NCBI RefSeq assembly: GCF_001667505.1
Contig: NZ_LZHZ01000060.1
Span: 62,001-126,000, forward strand
Source: Mycobacterium sp. ACS1612
GTDB taxonomy: Bacteria > Actinomycetota > Actinomycetes > Mycobacteriales > Mycobacteriaceae
Reading direction: 5' to 3'
Length of the DNA: 64,000 bases
The position numbers and the translations under genes were made by a program. Positions 1-9,353 of the stretch are shown piece by piece; the first letter of the stretch is position 1, and the number at the start of each line of letters is the position of its first letter. The notes beneath the pieces are model-generated. The model made no database searches and was not told the origin of the DNA. It saw only the letters and a list, made by a program, of their open reading frames with translations.

Positions 1-3
1 GGC

Positions 4-522
4 GTGATGCCGGCGATCGACGAGATGCTCGACGAGTTCGCGTTGCGAAAGCTCGTCCACACGTACTGCCGCGCGGTCGATCGCGGTGACTTCGCGACGC
101 TACGAAGCCTCTACCATCGCGACGCCCAGGATGCGCACGGCGCGTTCTCCACCGGGTCCGTCGACGAGTTCGTCACCACGCTCGAGGCGTCCCGCCCACA
201 TCTGCGATCGATGCAGCACCACATCACCACCATGAATTTCGTCGTCGACGGCGCCCGCGCCGAGGGCGAGATCTACACCATCGCGACGCATGCGTTCGCA
301 GCGGGCGACCGCGATGTCGAGGTCATCGTCGGCGGACGCTACCTGGACCGCTACGAGAAGCGTGACGGCGTCTGGAAGATCATGGAACGGGCCATCGTGA
401 CCGACTGGGCACATGTGCACGATCCGGCGTCGGTCGACCTGAGCCATCCGATCACCCGGGGCACACTGCACGGTACTTCGGGACCCGATGATCCGTCGCA
501 CCAGTTCTTTTCGCTGTTCTAG
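4..522 (+). CDS. SnoaL-like (NTF2 fold) protein
   Basis: This is a 172-residue protein of the SnoaL-like/NTF2 superfamily. The N-terminal segment RAVDRGDFATLRSLYHRDA and the later DRYEKRDGVWKIMERAI strand pair are typical of the SnoaL_4 group. Family members bind small hydrophobic ligands or catalyse dehydration and isomerisation, often in steroid or polyketide metabolism, but the substrate cannot be read from the sequence. A GTG at 4 is followed directly by an ATG at 7. The window begins only three bases upstream, so an earlier start cannot be excluded. It converges with the FadE pair on the other strand, with stop codons four bases apart. Confidence 0.85.
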   Translation: MMPAIDEMLDEFALRKLVHTYCRAVDRGDFATLRSLYHRDAQDAHGAFSTGSVDEFVTTLEASRPHLRSMQHHITTMNFVVDGARAEGEIYTIATHAFAAGDRDVEVIVGGRYLDRYEKRDGVWKIMERAIVTDWAHVHDPASVDLSHPITRGTLHGTSGPDDPSHQFFSLF

Positions 523-525
523 CGA

Positions 526-1788
526 TCACACTCCCACGCCGTCGGCCACCCACGGCACGCGGTCCACGGTGGCGTCGTCGAGCACCATCGCGGCCACCCG
601 GTCCCGATGCTGCTCGGCGCCACCCAACAGCACGGCGTCCGTGGCGGCGCGCTTGTAGTAGAGGTGCGCCTGGTGTTCCCAGGTGAAGCCGATTCCGCCG
701 TGCACCTGGATGGTGTCGGTGGCGACATGGCTGAAGGCCGCCGAGCAGACCGCCTGCGCGATGGCTGTCGCCAACGCCGGATCGTCGGAGCCGTCGGTCA
801 GCGCCCAAATGGCATGGTAGGCAGTCGATCTGGCGTGCTCGACGTCGACAAGGAGATCCGCCAGCCGATGCTTCACCGCCTGGAACGATCCGATGGGCCT
901 GCCGAACTGCAGCCGCGACTTCGCGTAGTCGACGGACAGGTCCAGCAGATGCTGCGCGGCGCCGACCTGCTCGACGGCCAGCAGCGCGGCGCCCACCTGC
1001 AGTGCGTGATCGACGACGCGTGCGGTTTCGTCCGGGCCCGCGATCACGGCACCGCGGACGTTGGACAGCGTGATGCTGGCTTGCGACCGGGTCAGGTCGA
1101 GGGTGGCCAGCGCGGTGCGCTGTACGCCCTCGCCGGTGGCGTCGACGGCGTACAGGGCGACGCCGTCGGATCCGCGGGCGACGACCAGCAAGACGTCGAC
1201 GATGCGGCCGTCGACCACTTGCGTCACCGTGCCCGACAGCGCGTCGCCGTCGGCGGTCACGGTGACCGCGTCCGGATCGAACACGCCGGCGGTGTCGGCC
1301 ACCGCGACGGCGGCGGTGCGCCGCCCTTCGACCAAGTCGCCGAGCAACTGGTCACGCTCGGCGCCCGGCGACGCGGCGACCAGGGCGGGAATTGCGAGGT
1401 AGACCGTGCCGAACAGCGGTCCGCACGCCAGTTTGGCGCCAAGTGCCTCGATGGCGACCGCCTGGTCGACGAGGGTGCCGCCGACGCCGCCGTCGGCCTC
1501 GGGGACGGACAGGCCGAGCACGCCCAGTTCGCCGCCGAGCCGCGCCCACACCTTGGGGTCGAACGGCGGGTCGGACTCCATCAGCTGCCGGATCTTGTCT
1601 TCCGCGAAGTGCTCGGCGCTGAACTTGCGCACCGCGTCGCGCAGTTGGTTCTGCTCGTCGCTGAACCTGTACTCAGCTGAATCAGCCGAGCTATTGGGCT
1701 GATTCGCAAGCTTCTCAGCCACGTTGTCCGGCTGATTCGCAAGCTTCTCAGCCGCGTTGTCCGGCTGATTCGCAAGCTTCTCAGCCAC
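526..1788 (-). CDS. acyl-CoA dehydrogenase (FadE family), second of a pair
   Basis: This 420-residue acyl-CoA dehydrogenase would oxidise an acyl-CoA at the alpha-beta bond using FAD. The C-terminal QVHGGIGFTWEHQAHLY block is the family signature. The GTG at 1788 is chosen because it follows GGAGATCCCCC and overlaps the upstream fadE stop by 8 bases, a translational-coupling arrangement. The adjacent pair suggests an alpha2beta2 heterotetramer of the kind known for mycobacterial ChsE-type enzymes, which is inference. The N-terminus is odd: three tandem 11-residue copies of AEKLANQPDN plus V or A precede the usual start of the fold (YRFSDEQNQLRDAV). They are encoded by near-identical 33-bp repeats. 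Confidence 0.9.
   Translation of the reverse strand: MAEKLANQPDNAAEKLANQPDNVAEKLANQPNSSADSAEYRFSDEQNQLRDAVRKFSAEHFAEDKIRQLMESDPPFDPKVWARLGGELGVLGLSVPEADGGVGGTLVDQAVAIEALGAKLACGPLFGTVYLAIPALVAASPGAERDQLLGDLVEGRRTAAVAVADTAGVFDPDAVTVTADGDALSGTVTQVVDGRIVDVLLVVARGSDGVALYAVDATGEGVQRTALATLDLTRSQASITLSNVRGAVIAGPDETARVVDHALQVGAALLAVEQVGAAQHLLDLSVDYAKSRLQFGRPIGSFQAVKHRLADLLVDVEHARSTAYHAIWALTDGSDDPALATAIAQAVCSAAFSHVATDTIQVHGGIGFTWEHQAHLYYKRAATDAVLLGGAEQHRDRVAAMVLDDATVDRVPWVADGVGV
1690..1788 (-). repeat. three tandem 33-bp repeats at the fadE start
   Basis: Three consecutive 33-bp units read from 1788 down to 1690, each starting [GC]-[TC]-GGCTGAGAAGCTTGCG. Units 1 and 2 differ only in the first codon (GTG or GCG), and unit 3 diverges at its end. 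Two of the three units begin with GTG, so each could in principle initiate translation. Confidence 0.9.
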
Positions 1789-2974
1789 GGGGGATCTCCT
1801 TCCACGGCATCCCCGCATCCGCGCGCAGATCGCCCGGCAGTCCGAGAATGCGTTCGCCGAGGATGTTGCGCATCACCTCGGATGTGCCGCCTTCGATGGT
1901 GTTGGCCCGGCTGCGCAGATACTTCTGTTGGATGGGCCCCTGCCAGTCGCGCTCGCCGCTAGCACTGCCCTGTCCGTACCCGCGATACAGAAGTCCTTCT
2001 GGGCCAAGAAAATCCATGCACCACTGGTAGATGTGCTGATTGAGCTCGGCCCCGACCAGCTTGCCGATCGAGCCCTCCGGACCGGGGCCGCCGACCGTCG
2101 CAGCCGCACGCGACCGTTCCGATGTCAGGCGCTGCGCCTCCGAACGCAGCCACAGTTCCGTGAGCCGGTCCCGCAGCACCGGCGTGCGCCGCTCGGGGCG
2201 CGACGCCCACAGCGCGGTGGCGTCGGCGATGGTGCCCGCACCGCGACGGCTGCCGCTGCCGCCGAGGGCGGTGCGTTCGTTCATCAACGTCGTCATCGCG
2301 ACGTTCCAGCCGTTGCCCACGTCGCCGAGGCGGTGTTTGTCCGGGATGCGGGCGTCGGTGAAATACACCTCGTTGAACTCGGCTTGCCCCGTCAGCTGGC
2401 GCAGCGGCCGGGTTTCGACGCCCGCGCCGTGCATATCGATGACGAAGTAGGTCAGTCCCTTGTGCTTGGGCACATCCGGGTTGGTGCGCGCGAGCAGCAG
2501 TCCCCAGCGCGCCCGGTGGGCGAGGCTGGTCCACACCTTCTGACCGTTGACCACCCATTCGTCACCGTCACGAACGGCCGAGGTGGCCAGCCCGGCGAGG
2601 TCTGATCCCGCGCCCGGTTCCGAGAACAGTTGGCACCACAGGTCTTCGGTGGTCGCCAGCGGCCGCAGCCATCCCCGCTTCACGTCCTCGCTTTGCGCGT
2701 GCTCGCGGATGGTCGGCGCGGCCATGCCGTATCCCATCGGATTGAGTCCGAGCGGCACCGGTCCACCCGCACCCTGCAGGATGCGGTCCGCGACCGCCTG
2801 CAGACCGCGGGACACCCCCAGCCCGCCGAGCCCTTCGGGGAAGTGCACCCAGGACAGGCCGGCGTCGTAACAGGCGCCCAGATACTGCTGGACAGGCGCC
2901 TTCTTGGGGTCGTGATCGGCGACCACCGTCCGCGCCAGCTCGGCGACCCGTTCGGCATCAGCATCGTTGCTCAT
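1781..2974 (-). CDS. acyl-CoA dehydrogenase (FadE family), first of a pair
   Basis: This is a 397-residue acyl-CoA dehydrogenase. Visible signatures are QLFSEPGAGSDLAGL (FAD/substrate segment), VVNGQKVWTSLAH, and a C-terminal EGGTSEVMRNILGERILGLP, whose Glu lies where medium-chain enzymes carry the catalytic base. The ATG at 2974 (MSNDADAERV) is preferred because residues further upstream in the open frame are arginine-rich and unlike the family. The downstream fadE starts inside its last codons, so the two are probably co-translated and may form one heteromeric enzyme. Substrate is unknown. Confidence 0.9.
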   Translation of the reverse strand: MSNDADAERVAELARTVVADHDPKKAPVQQYLGACYDAGLSWVHFPEGLGGLGVSRGLQAVADRILQGAGGPVPLGLNPMGYGMAAPTIREHAQSEDVKRGWLRPLATTEDLWCQLFSEPGAGSDLAGLATSAVRDGDEWVVNGQKVWTSLAHRARWGLLLARTNPDVPKHKGLTYFVIDMHGAGVETRPLRQLTGQAEFNEVYFTDARIPDKHRLGDVGNGWNVAMTTLMNERTALGGSGSRRGAGTIADATALWASRPERRTPVLRDRLTELWLRSEAQRLTSERSRAAATVGGPGPEGSIGKLVGAELNQHIYQWCMDFLGPEGLLYRGYGQGSASGERDWQGPIQQKYLRSRANTIEGGTSEVMRNILGERILGLPGDLRADAGMPWKEIPRG

Positions 2975-3032
2975 GCCAGTCACGATAGAAACTCGACACC
3001 CGTCGAGAATCAGCGGCCCCTGGTAGCGGTGC

Positions 3033-3353
3033 TCAGCTGGGGCAGTACGCGGCCTTCGCGATGGCGACCAGACGCACCACGGTCTCGGGCTGCACGCCGG
3101 GTTTCTGGCGCAGGATCGCCTGCGACACCGCCATCGAGGAATTGCCATGCGTGAGTTGTCGGCAGATCGCGCGCCCGATCTGGATCATGTCGCTGTCGCC
3201 GGTCGGGCATTCGAACGGCCCCTGGCCGCACCCGAGCCCGCTGGACTTGATCAATCCGAGGTAATTGTCGTCGGCGGCGTCTGCGCTGGCCGGTCCCGCG
3301 AACGCCAGCGCCATGGCCACTGCGGCCACGAACGATACGAACACGCGTTTCAC
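3033..3353 (-). CDS. DUF732 secreted protein
   Basis: This 106-residue protein has a clear Sec signal peptide (residues 1 to about 24, ending PASA-DA). The mature part matches mycobacterial DUF732: DDNYLGLIKSSGLGC, an internal Cys pair region GPFECPTGDSD, then GRAICRQL and a C-terminal AYCPS. The four cysteines probably form two disulfides. DUF732 proteins are small exported proteins of unknown function, abundant in mycobacteria. It is transcribed alone, divergent from the MFS exporter. Confidence 0.9.
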   Translation of the reverse strand: MKRVFVSFVAAVAMALAFAGPASADAADDNYLGLIKSSGLGCGQGPFECPTGDSDMIQIGRAICRQLTHGNSSMAVSQAILRQKPGVQPETVVRLVAIAKAAYCPS

Positions 3354-3463
3354 GGGAACACCATAATTCGGCGCCCGCCCGGACGCCTGCGCCGCCCAGG
3401 AAACCGTCAGGTAACGAGCACTAGGCTGGGCGCTTCGGCTTACTGGTGAAAGGGACCTCGCCG

Positions 3464-4903
3464 TTGTCTCTGAAAAGTGACATCCCCGGGAAGGAGGCTG
3501 TCGGTTTCCGCTCCGAACGGGGACCTGTTCTCATCTCGGTGATGTTGAGCACCGGTCTGGTCGCCATCGATTCGACGGTGCTGGCGACGGCGGTGCCGTC
3601 CATCGTCGGTGAACTGGGTGGTTTCAGTCAGTTCCCGTGGCTGTTCTCCGCGTACCTGCTTGGACAGGCGGTCACCGTGCCGGTCTACGCGAAGCTCTCC
3701 GATATCTTCGGCCGCAAGCCCATCCTGCTGTTGGGGATCGCGCTGTTCCTCGCCGGATCGATTCTCTGTGCGGCGGCGTGGAACATGCCCGCGCTGATCG
3801 TCTTTCGGGCCGTACAGGGTCTGGGCGCGGGCGCGGTCCAGCCGACTGCGATGACCATCGTCGGCGATATCTACACCGTGGCCGAGCGGGCCAGGGTGCA
3901 GGGCTATCTGGCAAGCGTGTGGGCGATCTCGTCGGTCATCGGACCGCTTCTCGGCGGCGTCTTTTCGCAACTGGGTGTGTGGCGTGGCGTGTTCCTGATC
4001 AACATCCCGCTGTGCCTGCTGGCGGCGTGGATGTTCAGCAGGCACTTCCGCGAGCAGGTCGCCCACCGCCGTCGCAAGGTCGACGTTGTCGGCGCGGTCC
4101 TGTCGGCGTGCGCGATGACGGCGCTGATCCTGGCGATCCTCGGCGGCGGTCAGACGTGGGCGTGGTCGTCGGCGCCCAGCATCGCCGCCTTCGCCACGGG
4201 CGCGGTGCTGCTGGGGGCATTCGTCATCGTGGAGCGAAGGGCTGCCGAACCGATATTGCCGCTGTGGGTCTTTTCCCGTCGACTGCTGTGCGCGACCACG
4301 ATCGTCGCGTTCGGTGTCGGGGCCATCCTGATGGGGTTGACGTCATATGTGCCAACGTTTCTGGAGGGCTCGCTGCGGGTCCAACCGGTGATCGCAGGCC
4401 TGGCCCTTGCCGCGTTGACGCTGGGGTGGCCTGCAGCGGCGAGCGTCGCCGGACGGTTCTATCTGCGGTGGGGTTTCAAGAACACCGCAATACTCGGGGC
4501 CGTGCTGGTGATCATCGGAGCAGCGGTCCTCGCGGCGGCCGCGCACCGGCCGAACGTGGCGGTGGCGGCAGTGGTGTGTCTGGTGATCGGCTGCGGCATG
4601 GGGCTGCTTGCCGTGCCGACACTCATCGCAGCCCAGTCCAGCGTCGACTGGAGTGAGCGTGGCGTCGTGACGGGTAACAACATGTTCGCCCGCTCGCTGG
4701 GAAGCGCCGTCGGCGTCGCCGTCTACGGCGCGATCGCCAACTCGATCTTCGGCCCCGGCGACGTGCACTCGGTGGGCCCGGCGGCCATCAAGGCGGGTTC
4801 GGCGGCGGTCTTCGCCGGTGTGCTCGTTGTCGCGGTGGCCACCGCCGCCGCAGTGCTGGCGATGCCGCGCACGCCTGCGCACGCGGCCGACGTATCGGGC
4901 TAG
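3464..4903 (+). CDS. MFS drug exporter, DHA2 (14-TM) family
   Basis: This roughly 479-residue major facilitator resembles the EmrB/QacA 14-TM proton antiporters. DSTVLATAVPSI matches the DHA2 TM1 motif, and YAKLSDIFGRKPILL is motif A in the loop between TM2 and TM3. RAVQGLGAGAVQPTAMTIVGD and ISSVIGPLLGGVF give motifs B and C. It would export hydrophobic drugs or metabolites from the cytoplasm. The TTG at 3464 follows GAAAGGGA at a good distance; a GTG at 3446 is the alternative and adds six residues. The stop overlaps that of the convergent esterase gene. Confidence 0.9.
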   Translation: MSLKSDIPGKEAVGFRSERGPVLISVMLSTGLVAIDSTVLATAVPSIVGELGGFSQFPWLFSAYLLGQAVTVPVYAKLSDIFGRKPILLLGIALFLAGSILCAAAWNMPALIVFRAVQGLGAGAVQPTAMTIVGDIYTVAERARVQGYLASVWAISSVIGPLLGGVFSQLGVWRGVFLINIPLCLLAAWMFSRHFREQVAHRRRKVDVVGAVLSACAMTALILAILGGGQTWAWSSAPSIAAFATGAVLLGAFVIVERRAAEPILPLWVFSRRLLCATTIVAFGVGAILMGLTSYVPTFLEGSLRVQPVIAGLALAALTLGWPAAASVAGRFYLRWGFKNTAILGAVLVIIGAAVLAAAAHRPNVAVAAVVCLVIGCGMGLLAVPTLIAAQSSVDWSERGVVTGNNMFARSLGSAVGVAVYGAIANSIFGPGDVHSVGPAAIKAGSAAVFAGVLVVAVATAAAVLAMPRTPAHAADVSG

Positions 4904-6327
4904 GTCCCAGGCGAATGCACCCGTTGCGCCAGCCACGGCAGCGCGTTCGAGAAAGCCGCGGCGGCGAATTGCCAGGTGTGATAGCCCGGATACACCCGCA
5001 ACGAGCATCCGATGTCGACCGCGACCGCGGCAGCGCACAGATCCGGTAACGCGCCCTTCTCCCGGAACACGTCGGCGTCGTCGTGGCCGCCGAATCCCAC
5101 TGGGGCGTCGCGCTTTACATGGTGATCGGGCAGGTTCTTCGTCTTGTCGTCGGCAGGCTCCTGCGAGTCGTCGAAGTATCCCGCGACGCCGGCGTACGGT
5201 CCGTGTTTGGCCATCACGGTGCGCGGGTCGAACGCCGCCCAGGTGGCGGCGTCACCGCCGTACAGTCGCTCGATCGTCTGTTGTTTGGTGCCGGAGTTGG
5301 GCCCGCGGTCGCCACCGATGTCGTCGAAGGTGGTGAACAGGTCGGGGTGCATGACGGTGAGGTCGATGGCGCAGGTGCCGCCCATGGACCAGCCCACCAC
5401 ACCCCACCGGGTGGGATCCGGCGAGACGCCGTAGTGGGACACCACGTACGGGCGGACATCTTTGGTCAGGTGGTCGGCGGCGTTGCCTCGCGGACCGTTG
5501 ACGCATTCTGTGTCGTTGTTGAAGTTTCCGCTGGAATCAACGAAGACGAAGACAGGGGCCGCACCGTTGTGGGCCTTGGCGAAGTCGTCGATCACCGATA
5601 TCGCGTTGCCGGTGCGCATCCAGTTGGTCGGGTTGCTGAACTCGCCGGCGATCATCATCACCGCAGGAAGCTGTGGCGGTGCCGCGCCTGCGAACCAGAT
5701 CGGCGGTAGGTAGACGTATTCACGGCGATGTTTGAATCCGCTTGCGTCGTTGGGTATGTCGACACCGACGAGTTTCCCCGTGTCAGGGTGCGTGTTACGC
5801 AGCCCCGCGAGTGCGGAGACGTCGGTCTGGTCCGGCAGCGGACCGGACGTCAGATCTCCCCACGCCTTCTGCACGGTCGGGTAATAGCCGACCCAGTTGT
5901 TGAGCACCAGCAGGGCGCACAGCAGCGTCAACGGAACCGCCAGGAACGACATGCCACGGCGCCACCACCGTGCACCGCGAAAGCCCAACAGCGCCACCGC
6001 TATTGACGCCGCGAACACCGCCGTCCACACCCACAGGCGCAACGGCGCGGGATCCGAGGCGAGCCCTTCGGAATTCATGTACGCGCGGGCTCCCAGCGCC
6101 ACCGCAACTGAAACGGCGGCGGCGACCGGTACCCAGATGATCCGCCACCGACGGGTCCGCCAACCGATCGCGATCACCAGCACGACCACCGTGACCATTT
6201 CCACGGTCAGGGGCAGCCAGCCGGCCAGCAGCGAGACGCCGTGGCCGAACTTGCTGAAATCGGGGTCGGGTAGCGGCGGCATCGGGGTCGGCGTCGGAGG
6301 CGTGATCGAGGGACCGGTCGGCGGCAC
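4900..6327 (-). CDS. membrane-anchored alpha/beta hydrolase, antigen-85/esterase-like
   Basis: This is a 475-residue protein with about four N-terminal membrane segments (roughly residues 30-180) followed by an extracytoplasmic alpha/beta hydrolase domain. The nucleophile elbow is GWSMGGTCAIDL. The strand MMIAGEFSNPTNWMRTG and the late GYHTWQFAAAAF (probable catalytic His) resemble the esterase-D/antigen-85 fold. Related actinobacterial proteins are annotated as putative esterases; mycolyl or acyl transfer in the envelope is plausible but inferred. The GTG at 6327 is uncertain; an ATG at 6282 is the alternative, and neither has a convincing ribosome site. It lies 51 bases after an SDR gene on the same strand. 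Confidence 0.8.
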   Translation of the reverse strand: MPPTGPSITPPTPTPMPPLPDPDFSKFGHGVSLLAGWLPLTVEMVTVVVLVIAIGWRTRRWRIIWVPVAAAVSVAVALGARAYMNSEGLASDPAPLRLWVWTAVFAASIAVALLGFRGARWWRRGMSFLAVPLTLLCALLVLNNWVGYYPTVQKAWGDLTSGPLPDQTDVSALAGLRNTHPDTGKLVGVDIPNDASGFKHRREYVYLPPIWFAGAAPPQLPAVMMIAGEFSNPTNWMRTGNAISVIDDFAKAHNGAAPVFVFVDSSGNFNNDTECVNGPRGNAADHLTKDVRPYVVSHYGVSPDPTRWGVVGWSMGGTCAIDLTVMHPDLFTTFDDIGGDRGPNSGTKQQTIERLYGGDAATWAAFDPRTVMAKHGPYAGVAGYFDDSQEPADDKTKNLPDHHVKRDAPVGFGGHDDADVFREKGALPDLCAAAVAVDIGCSLRVYPGYHTWQFAAAAFSNALPWLAQRVHSPGT

Positions 6328-6378
6328 CCCGCCAGTCTCGAAGCACTTCCTGGGAAGACGCTGGCGGCTGCGCCGGTG

Positions 6379-7233
6379 TCAGTTCGAGCGGGCGGATCTG
6401 GCGAACCGCCACAAGTAAGTGGGAAGGCGCCGCGCCGGGACGCTGCGCGGCCAATCGCTCGCGCGGAAATAGGCGTCGGATCCGCCGTCGACGAAGATGA
6501 CGCTGCCGCAGAGGAAGTCCGCGGAGTCCGACAGCATGAACAGCATCCAGTCGGCGAGCTGGCCCGGGTCACCGAATCCGCCGATGGGGACGGGGAACGC
6601 TCGGACGGCTTTGGCCTCGCGCGGCATCGATAGCTGTTTCTCGAGCAGAGGCGTCATGATGGCGCCCGGCGCCAGCGCGTTGAGTCGAATGCCTTGGCCT
6701 GCCCAGTCGCGTGTCACCGCGGTGCGCCTGACCCAGTGCGACACCGCAATCTTCGACGCGGCGTACGACAGCGACGGTGCGGCCGGCCCGAGCAGCCGCA
6801 CCGAGCGCGCAGCCCGATCGGCATCGCCTGCGAGCAACGCGCGCACCGTCCGCCGCGGGACGACCGGGGTTGTGGTCGTTGAATTGCTGCCGATCACCAC
6901 CACTTTGGCGCGCCCGGTCGCGGCCAGCGCCTGCCGCCACACCTGCAGCAGGTCCACCACACCGAGATAGTTGACCTCGAAGATGCGGCGCGGTCCGTCC
7001 GGGCCCGGTGTCGGCCCGATACCGGCCGCCAACACAGCGCCATCGAGTCGGTTGCGCGCGGCGGTCAGTACCGCGTCCGCCGCCGACTGGCGACCATCGG
7101 GAGTCGACAGGTCCGCCACGACGTCGGCTTCCTTGACGTCGACGCCGATCACGATGTGACCCGCGGCCCTCAGCTTCTCGGCGGCGTGGCGCCCCATGCC
7201 CGACGCCGATCCGGTGACCGCGTACACGCCCAT
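6379..7233 (-). CDS. short-chain dehydrogenase/reductase
   Basis: This is a 284-residue SDR. The cofactor motif is TGSASGMGRHAAEKL, followed by GVDVKEADVVADL (NAD-preferring acidic end of strand 2). LAAGIGP replaces the usual NNAG, and the active site is SYAASKIAVSHW (Tyr-x3-Lys). The late DFLCGSVIFVDGGSDA is the classical C-terminal strand. The ATG at 7233 is preceded by GGGGACAGGGGA and fits the family start; the longer open frame is unlike it. The substrate is probably a hydroxysteroid or other alcohol, by family only. It is divergent from the FAH-family gene, with 181 bases between the starts. Confidence 0.9.
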   Translation of the reverse strand: MGVYAVTGSASGMGRHAAEKLRAAGHIVIGVDVKEADVVADLSTPDGRQSAADAVLTAARNRLDGAVLAAGIGPTPGPDGPRRIFEVNYLGVVDLLQVWRQALAATGRAKVVVIGSNSTTTTPVVPRRTVRALLAGDADRAARSVRLLGPAAPSLSYAASKIAVSHWVRRTAVTRDWAGQGIRLNALAPGAIMTPLLEKQLSMPREAKAVRAFPVPIGGFGDPGQLADWMLFMLSDSADFLCGSVIFVDGGSDAYFRASDWPRSVPARRLPTYLWRFARSARSN

Positions 7234-7414
7234 TCCCCTGTCCCCTTTCGTTGCTGACGCGTCAGCGTCGACGGGAGCGTAACGGCGCGGGCAAACGCAC
7301 CCGCGACCGGTCGGTGGCTGGGTGCCTGCAGGCAAAGGGAAGTTTCGTTTGACGGATACCGTTGACCGAGGCGATTGCCCATCGTGCCCGCCCACATCCG
7401 CCAAGGAGCCTGAT

Positions 7415-8236
7415 ATGAAACTAGCCACCCTGCGCACCTCAGGCGGCACCGTCGCCGCACGGGTCGACAGCGCCGAAAGCGCCGCCGTCATTCCCGGCTA
7501 CGCGGACCTCTCTGCACTACTCGGTGAGCCCGAATGGCGCACCATCGCCGAACAGGCCGACGGTGATTCGGTGAGCCTCGACTCGGTCGAGTTTGCGGCC
7601 GTCGTGCCGCGCCCCGGCAAGATCGTCTGCGTCGGCTTGAACTACGCGGGCCATATCAAGGAGATGGGCCTTGAACTTCCGAAGTATCCCACATTGTTCG
7701 CGAAGTTCGCCGACGCCCTGACCGGCCCGTACGACGACATCGTGGTGCCCAAATACGCTTCGCAACAACTGGATTGGGAAGCCGAGCTGGCATTCGTGAT
7801 GGGCAAGACCGCCTACCAGGTGGCCGAAAACGACGCGGCCGACTACATCGCCGGCTACTCGGTGTTCAACGACTACACGATGCGCGACTACCAGTTCCGC
7901 ACGTTGCAGTGGGACCAGGGCAAGAACTTGGACAAGGCAAGTGGCTTCGGACCTTTCCTGGTCACGGACTATCAACTCGGCACCACGATCGAGGCCCGCC
8001 TCGACGGCGAGCTCATGCAGCAGGCCACCACCGACGACCTGGTGTTCAGCCCCGAGGCGCTGGTTTCCTACATCAGCCACATCGTCACGCTGCGGCCTGG
8101 GGACGTGGTGGTTACCGGAACCCCCGGGGGCGTCGGTCACGCCCGTAAGCCCGCTCGCTACATCGGCGACCGGCAGACCGTCGAGGTGAGTATCGACGGA
8201 CTCGGCACCATCAGGAACAAGACGATCATCAAGTAA
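7415..8236 (+). CDS. fumarylacetoacetate hydrolase (FAH) family protein
   Basis: This 273-residue protein belongs to the FAH superfamily, whose members hydrolyse or decarboxylate beta-diketo acids in aromatic and sterol catabolism. The core begins KIVCVGLNYAGHIKEMGL. The metal site is visible in LDWEAELAFVMG (Glu-x-Glu with a later Asp in FNDYTMRDYQ), and GDVVVTGTPGGVG is the conserved C-terminal strand. The ATG at 7415 follows AAGGAG. It is followed 37 bases later by an SDR on the same strand, so the two probably act in one catabolic step series. Confidence 0.9.
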   Translation: MKLATLRTSGGTVAARVDSAESAAVIPGYADLSALLGEPEWRTIAEQADGDSVSLDSVEFAAVVPRPGKIVCVGLNYAGHIKEMGLELPKYPTLFAKFADALTGPYDDIVVPKYASQQLDWEAELAFVMGKTAYQVAENDAADYIAGYSVFNDYTMRDYQFRTLQWDQGKNLDKASGFGPFLVTDYQLGTTIEARLDGELMQQATTDDLVFSPEALVSYISHIVTLRPGDVVVTGTPGGVGHARKPARYIGDRQTVEVSIDGLGTIRNKTIIK

Positions 8237-8273
8237 AGCCCGCTTCGCGGATCCAGGTTTATAGGGTCATGCG

Positions 8274-9086
8274 ATGAGCATCGACCCCTCGAAGATCCTG
8301 CTGACCGACCGCATCGCCGTCGTGACCGGCGGCGGTGCGGGCATCGGCCGCGGCGTCGCGGCGGGCCTGGCTGCCTTCGGCGCCCGCGTCGCGATCTGGG
8401 AGCGGAGCGCCGAAATGTGCGCGGCCGCTGCCGAAGAAATCGGCGCGCTTGGCATATCGGTCGACGTCCGGGACAGTGCGCAGGTCGATGACGCGCTTGC
8501 GCGGACCGTCGAGCAGTTGGGCCCGGTGACGATCCTGGTGAACAACGCGGGCGGGGTATTTCACTCCGGACTACTGGACACCAGTGAAAACGCTTGGGAC
8601 GCAATGTACAAGGCGAACCTGCGCCACGTGTACCTGTGCACGCAGCGGGTGGCGCAACAGCTTGTCGCGGAGAAGCTGCCCGGAAGCATCATCAGCGTGA
8701 CATCGATCGAGGGGGTCAGGGCCGCGCCGGGTTACGCGACGTACGCCGCCGCCAAAGCCGGCGTCATCAACTACACCAAGACGGCGGCGCTCGAGCTTGC
8801 GCCGCACGGAATCCGGGTGAACGCGCTGGCACCCGACATCACGTTGACCGAGGGCATCATGGCGATGGCGCCTCCGGGGTCGGACGACCGGTTCGGCCGC
8901 ACAGTGCCGATGGGGCGCGCGGGCCATGTCGACGAGATGGCAGGCGCGGCAGTGTTTCTCGCGTCGGATCTGTCCAGCTACATCACGGGGCAGACGATCC
9001 ATGTGGACGGCGGAACGCAGGCGGCGTCAGGGTGGTATCACCATCCGGACACCGGCGACTACGTGCTCGGACCCGCGGGCGGGTGA
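8274..9086 (+). CDS. short-chain dehydrogenase/reductase
   Basis: This is a 270-residue classical SDR. The motifs are VVTGGGAGIGRGVAAGL (cofactor), LVNNAGGVF, SVTSIEG (catalytic Ser) and YATYAAAKAGVINYTK (Tyr-x3-Lys). HGIRVNALAPDI and ITGQTIHVDGGTQAASG complete the fold. The C-terminal tail GWYHHPDTGDYVLGPAGG is characteristic of a mycobacterial subgroup. It probably forms an operon with the upstream FAH-family gene. The substrate alcohol or ketone cannot be inferred from the sequence. Confidence 0.9.
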   Translation: MSIDPSKILLTDRIAVVTGGGAGIGRGVAAGLAAFGARVAIWERSAEMCAAAAEEIGALGISVDVRDSAQVDDALARTVEQLGPVTILVNNAGGVFHSGLLDTSENAWDAMYKANLRHVYLCTQRVAQQLVAEKLPGSIISVTSIEGVRAAPGYATYAAAKAGVINYTKTAALELAPHGIRVNALAPDITLTEGIMAMAPPGSDDRFGRTVPMGRAGHVDEMAGAAVFLASDLSSYITGQTIHVDGGTQAASGWYHHPDTGDYVLGPAGG

Positions 9087-9353
9087 GTGACGCGCTCAGT
9101 GATCGGTCTGTTTGGCCTCTTTGGCGTGCTCCCGATGGTCGGAAGGCGTCTCTTCGGTGGGGACGAGCACGTGATTGAGGTCGGGGCCGTCGTCAGACGT
9201 TAGGTCGCGTGTCACGACACAGCCGGACCCGTTTGGGTGGCGATATCCACCTGGCAGGCGGGCCCACCTCGCCCCGGGCAAGGGTCAGTCGGCGATGGTT
9301 GTCACGTGCCTTCCGTGCCGAACGACGCTGTCGACCGCCCGCTGAGTGCGTTG

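Noticed and set aside
607..1680. 357-residue frame opposite the FadE gene
   Set aside because: Antisense shadow; the minus strand carries full acyl-CoA dehydrogenase motifs.
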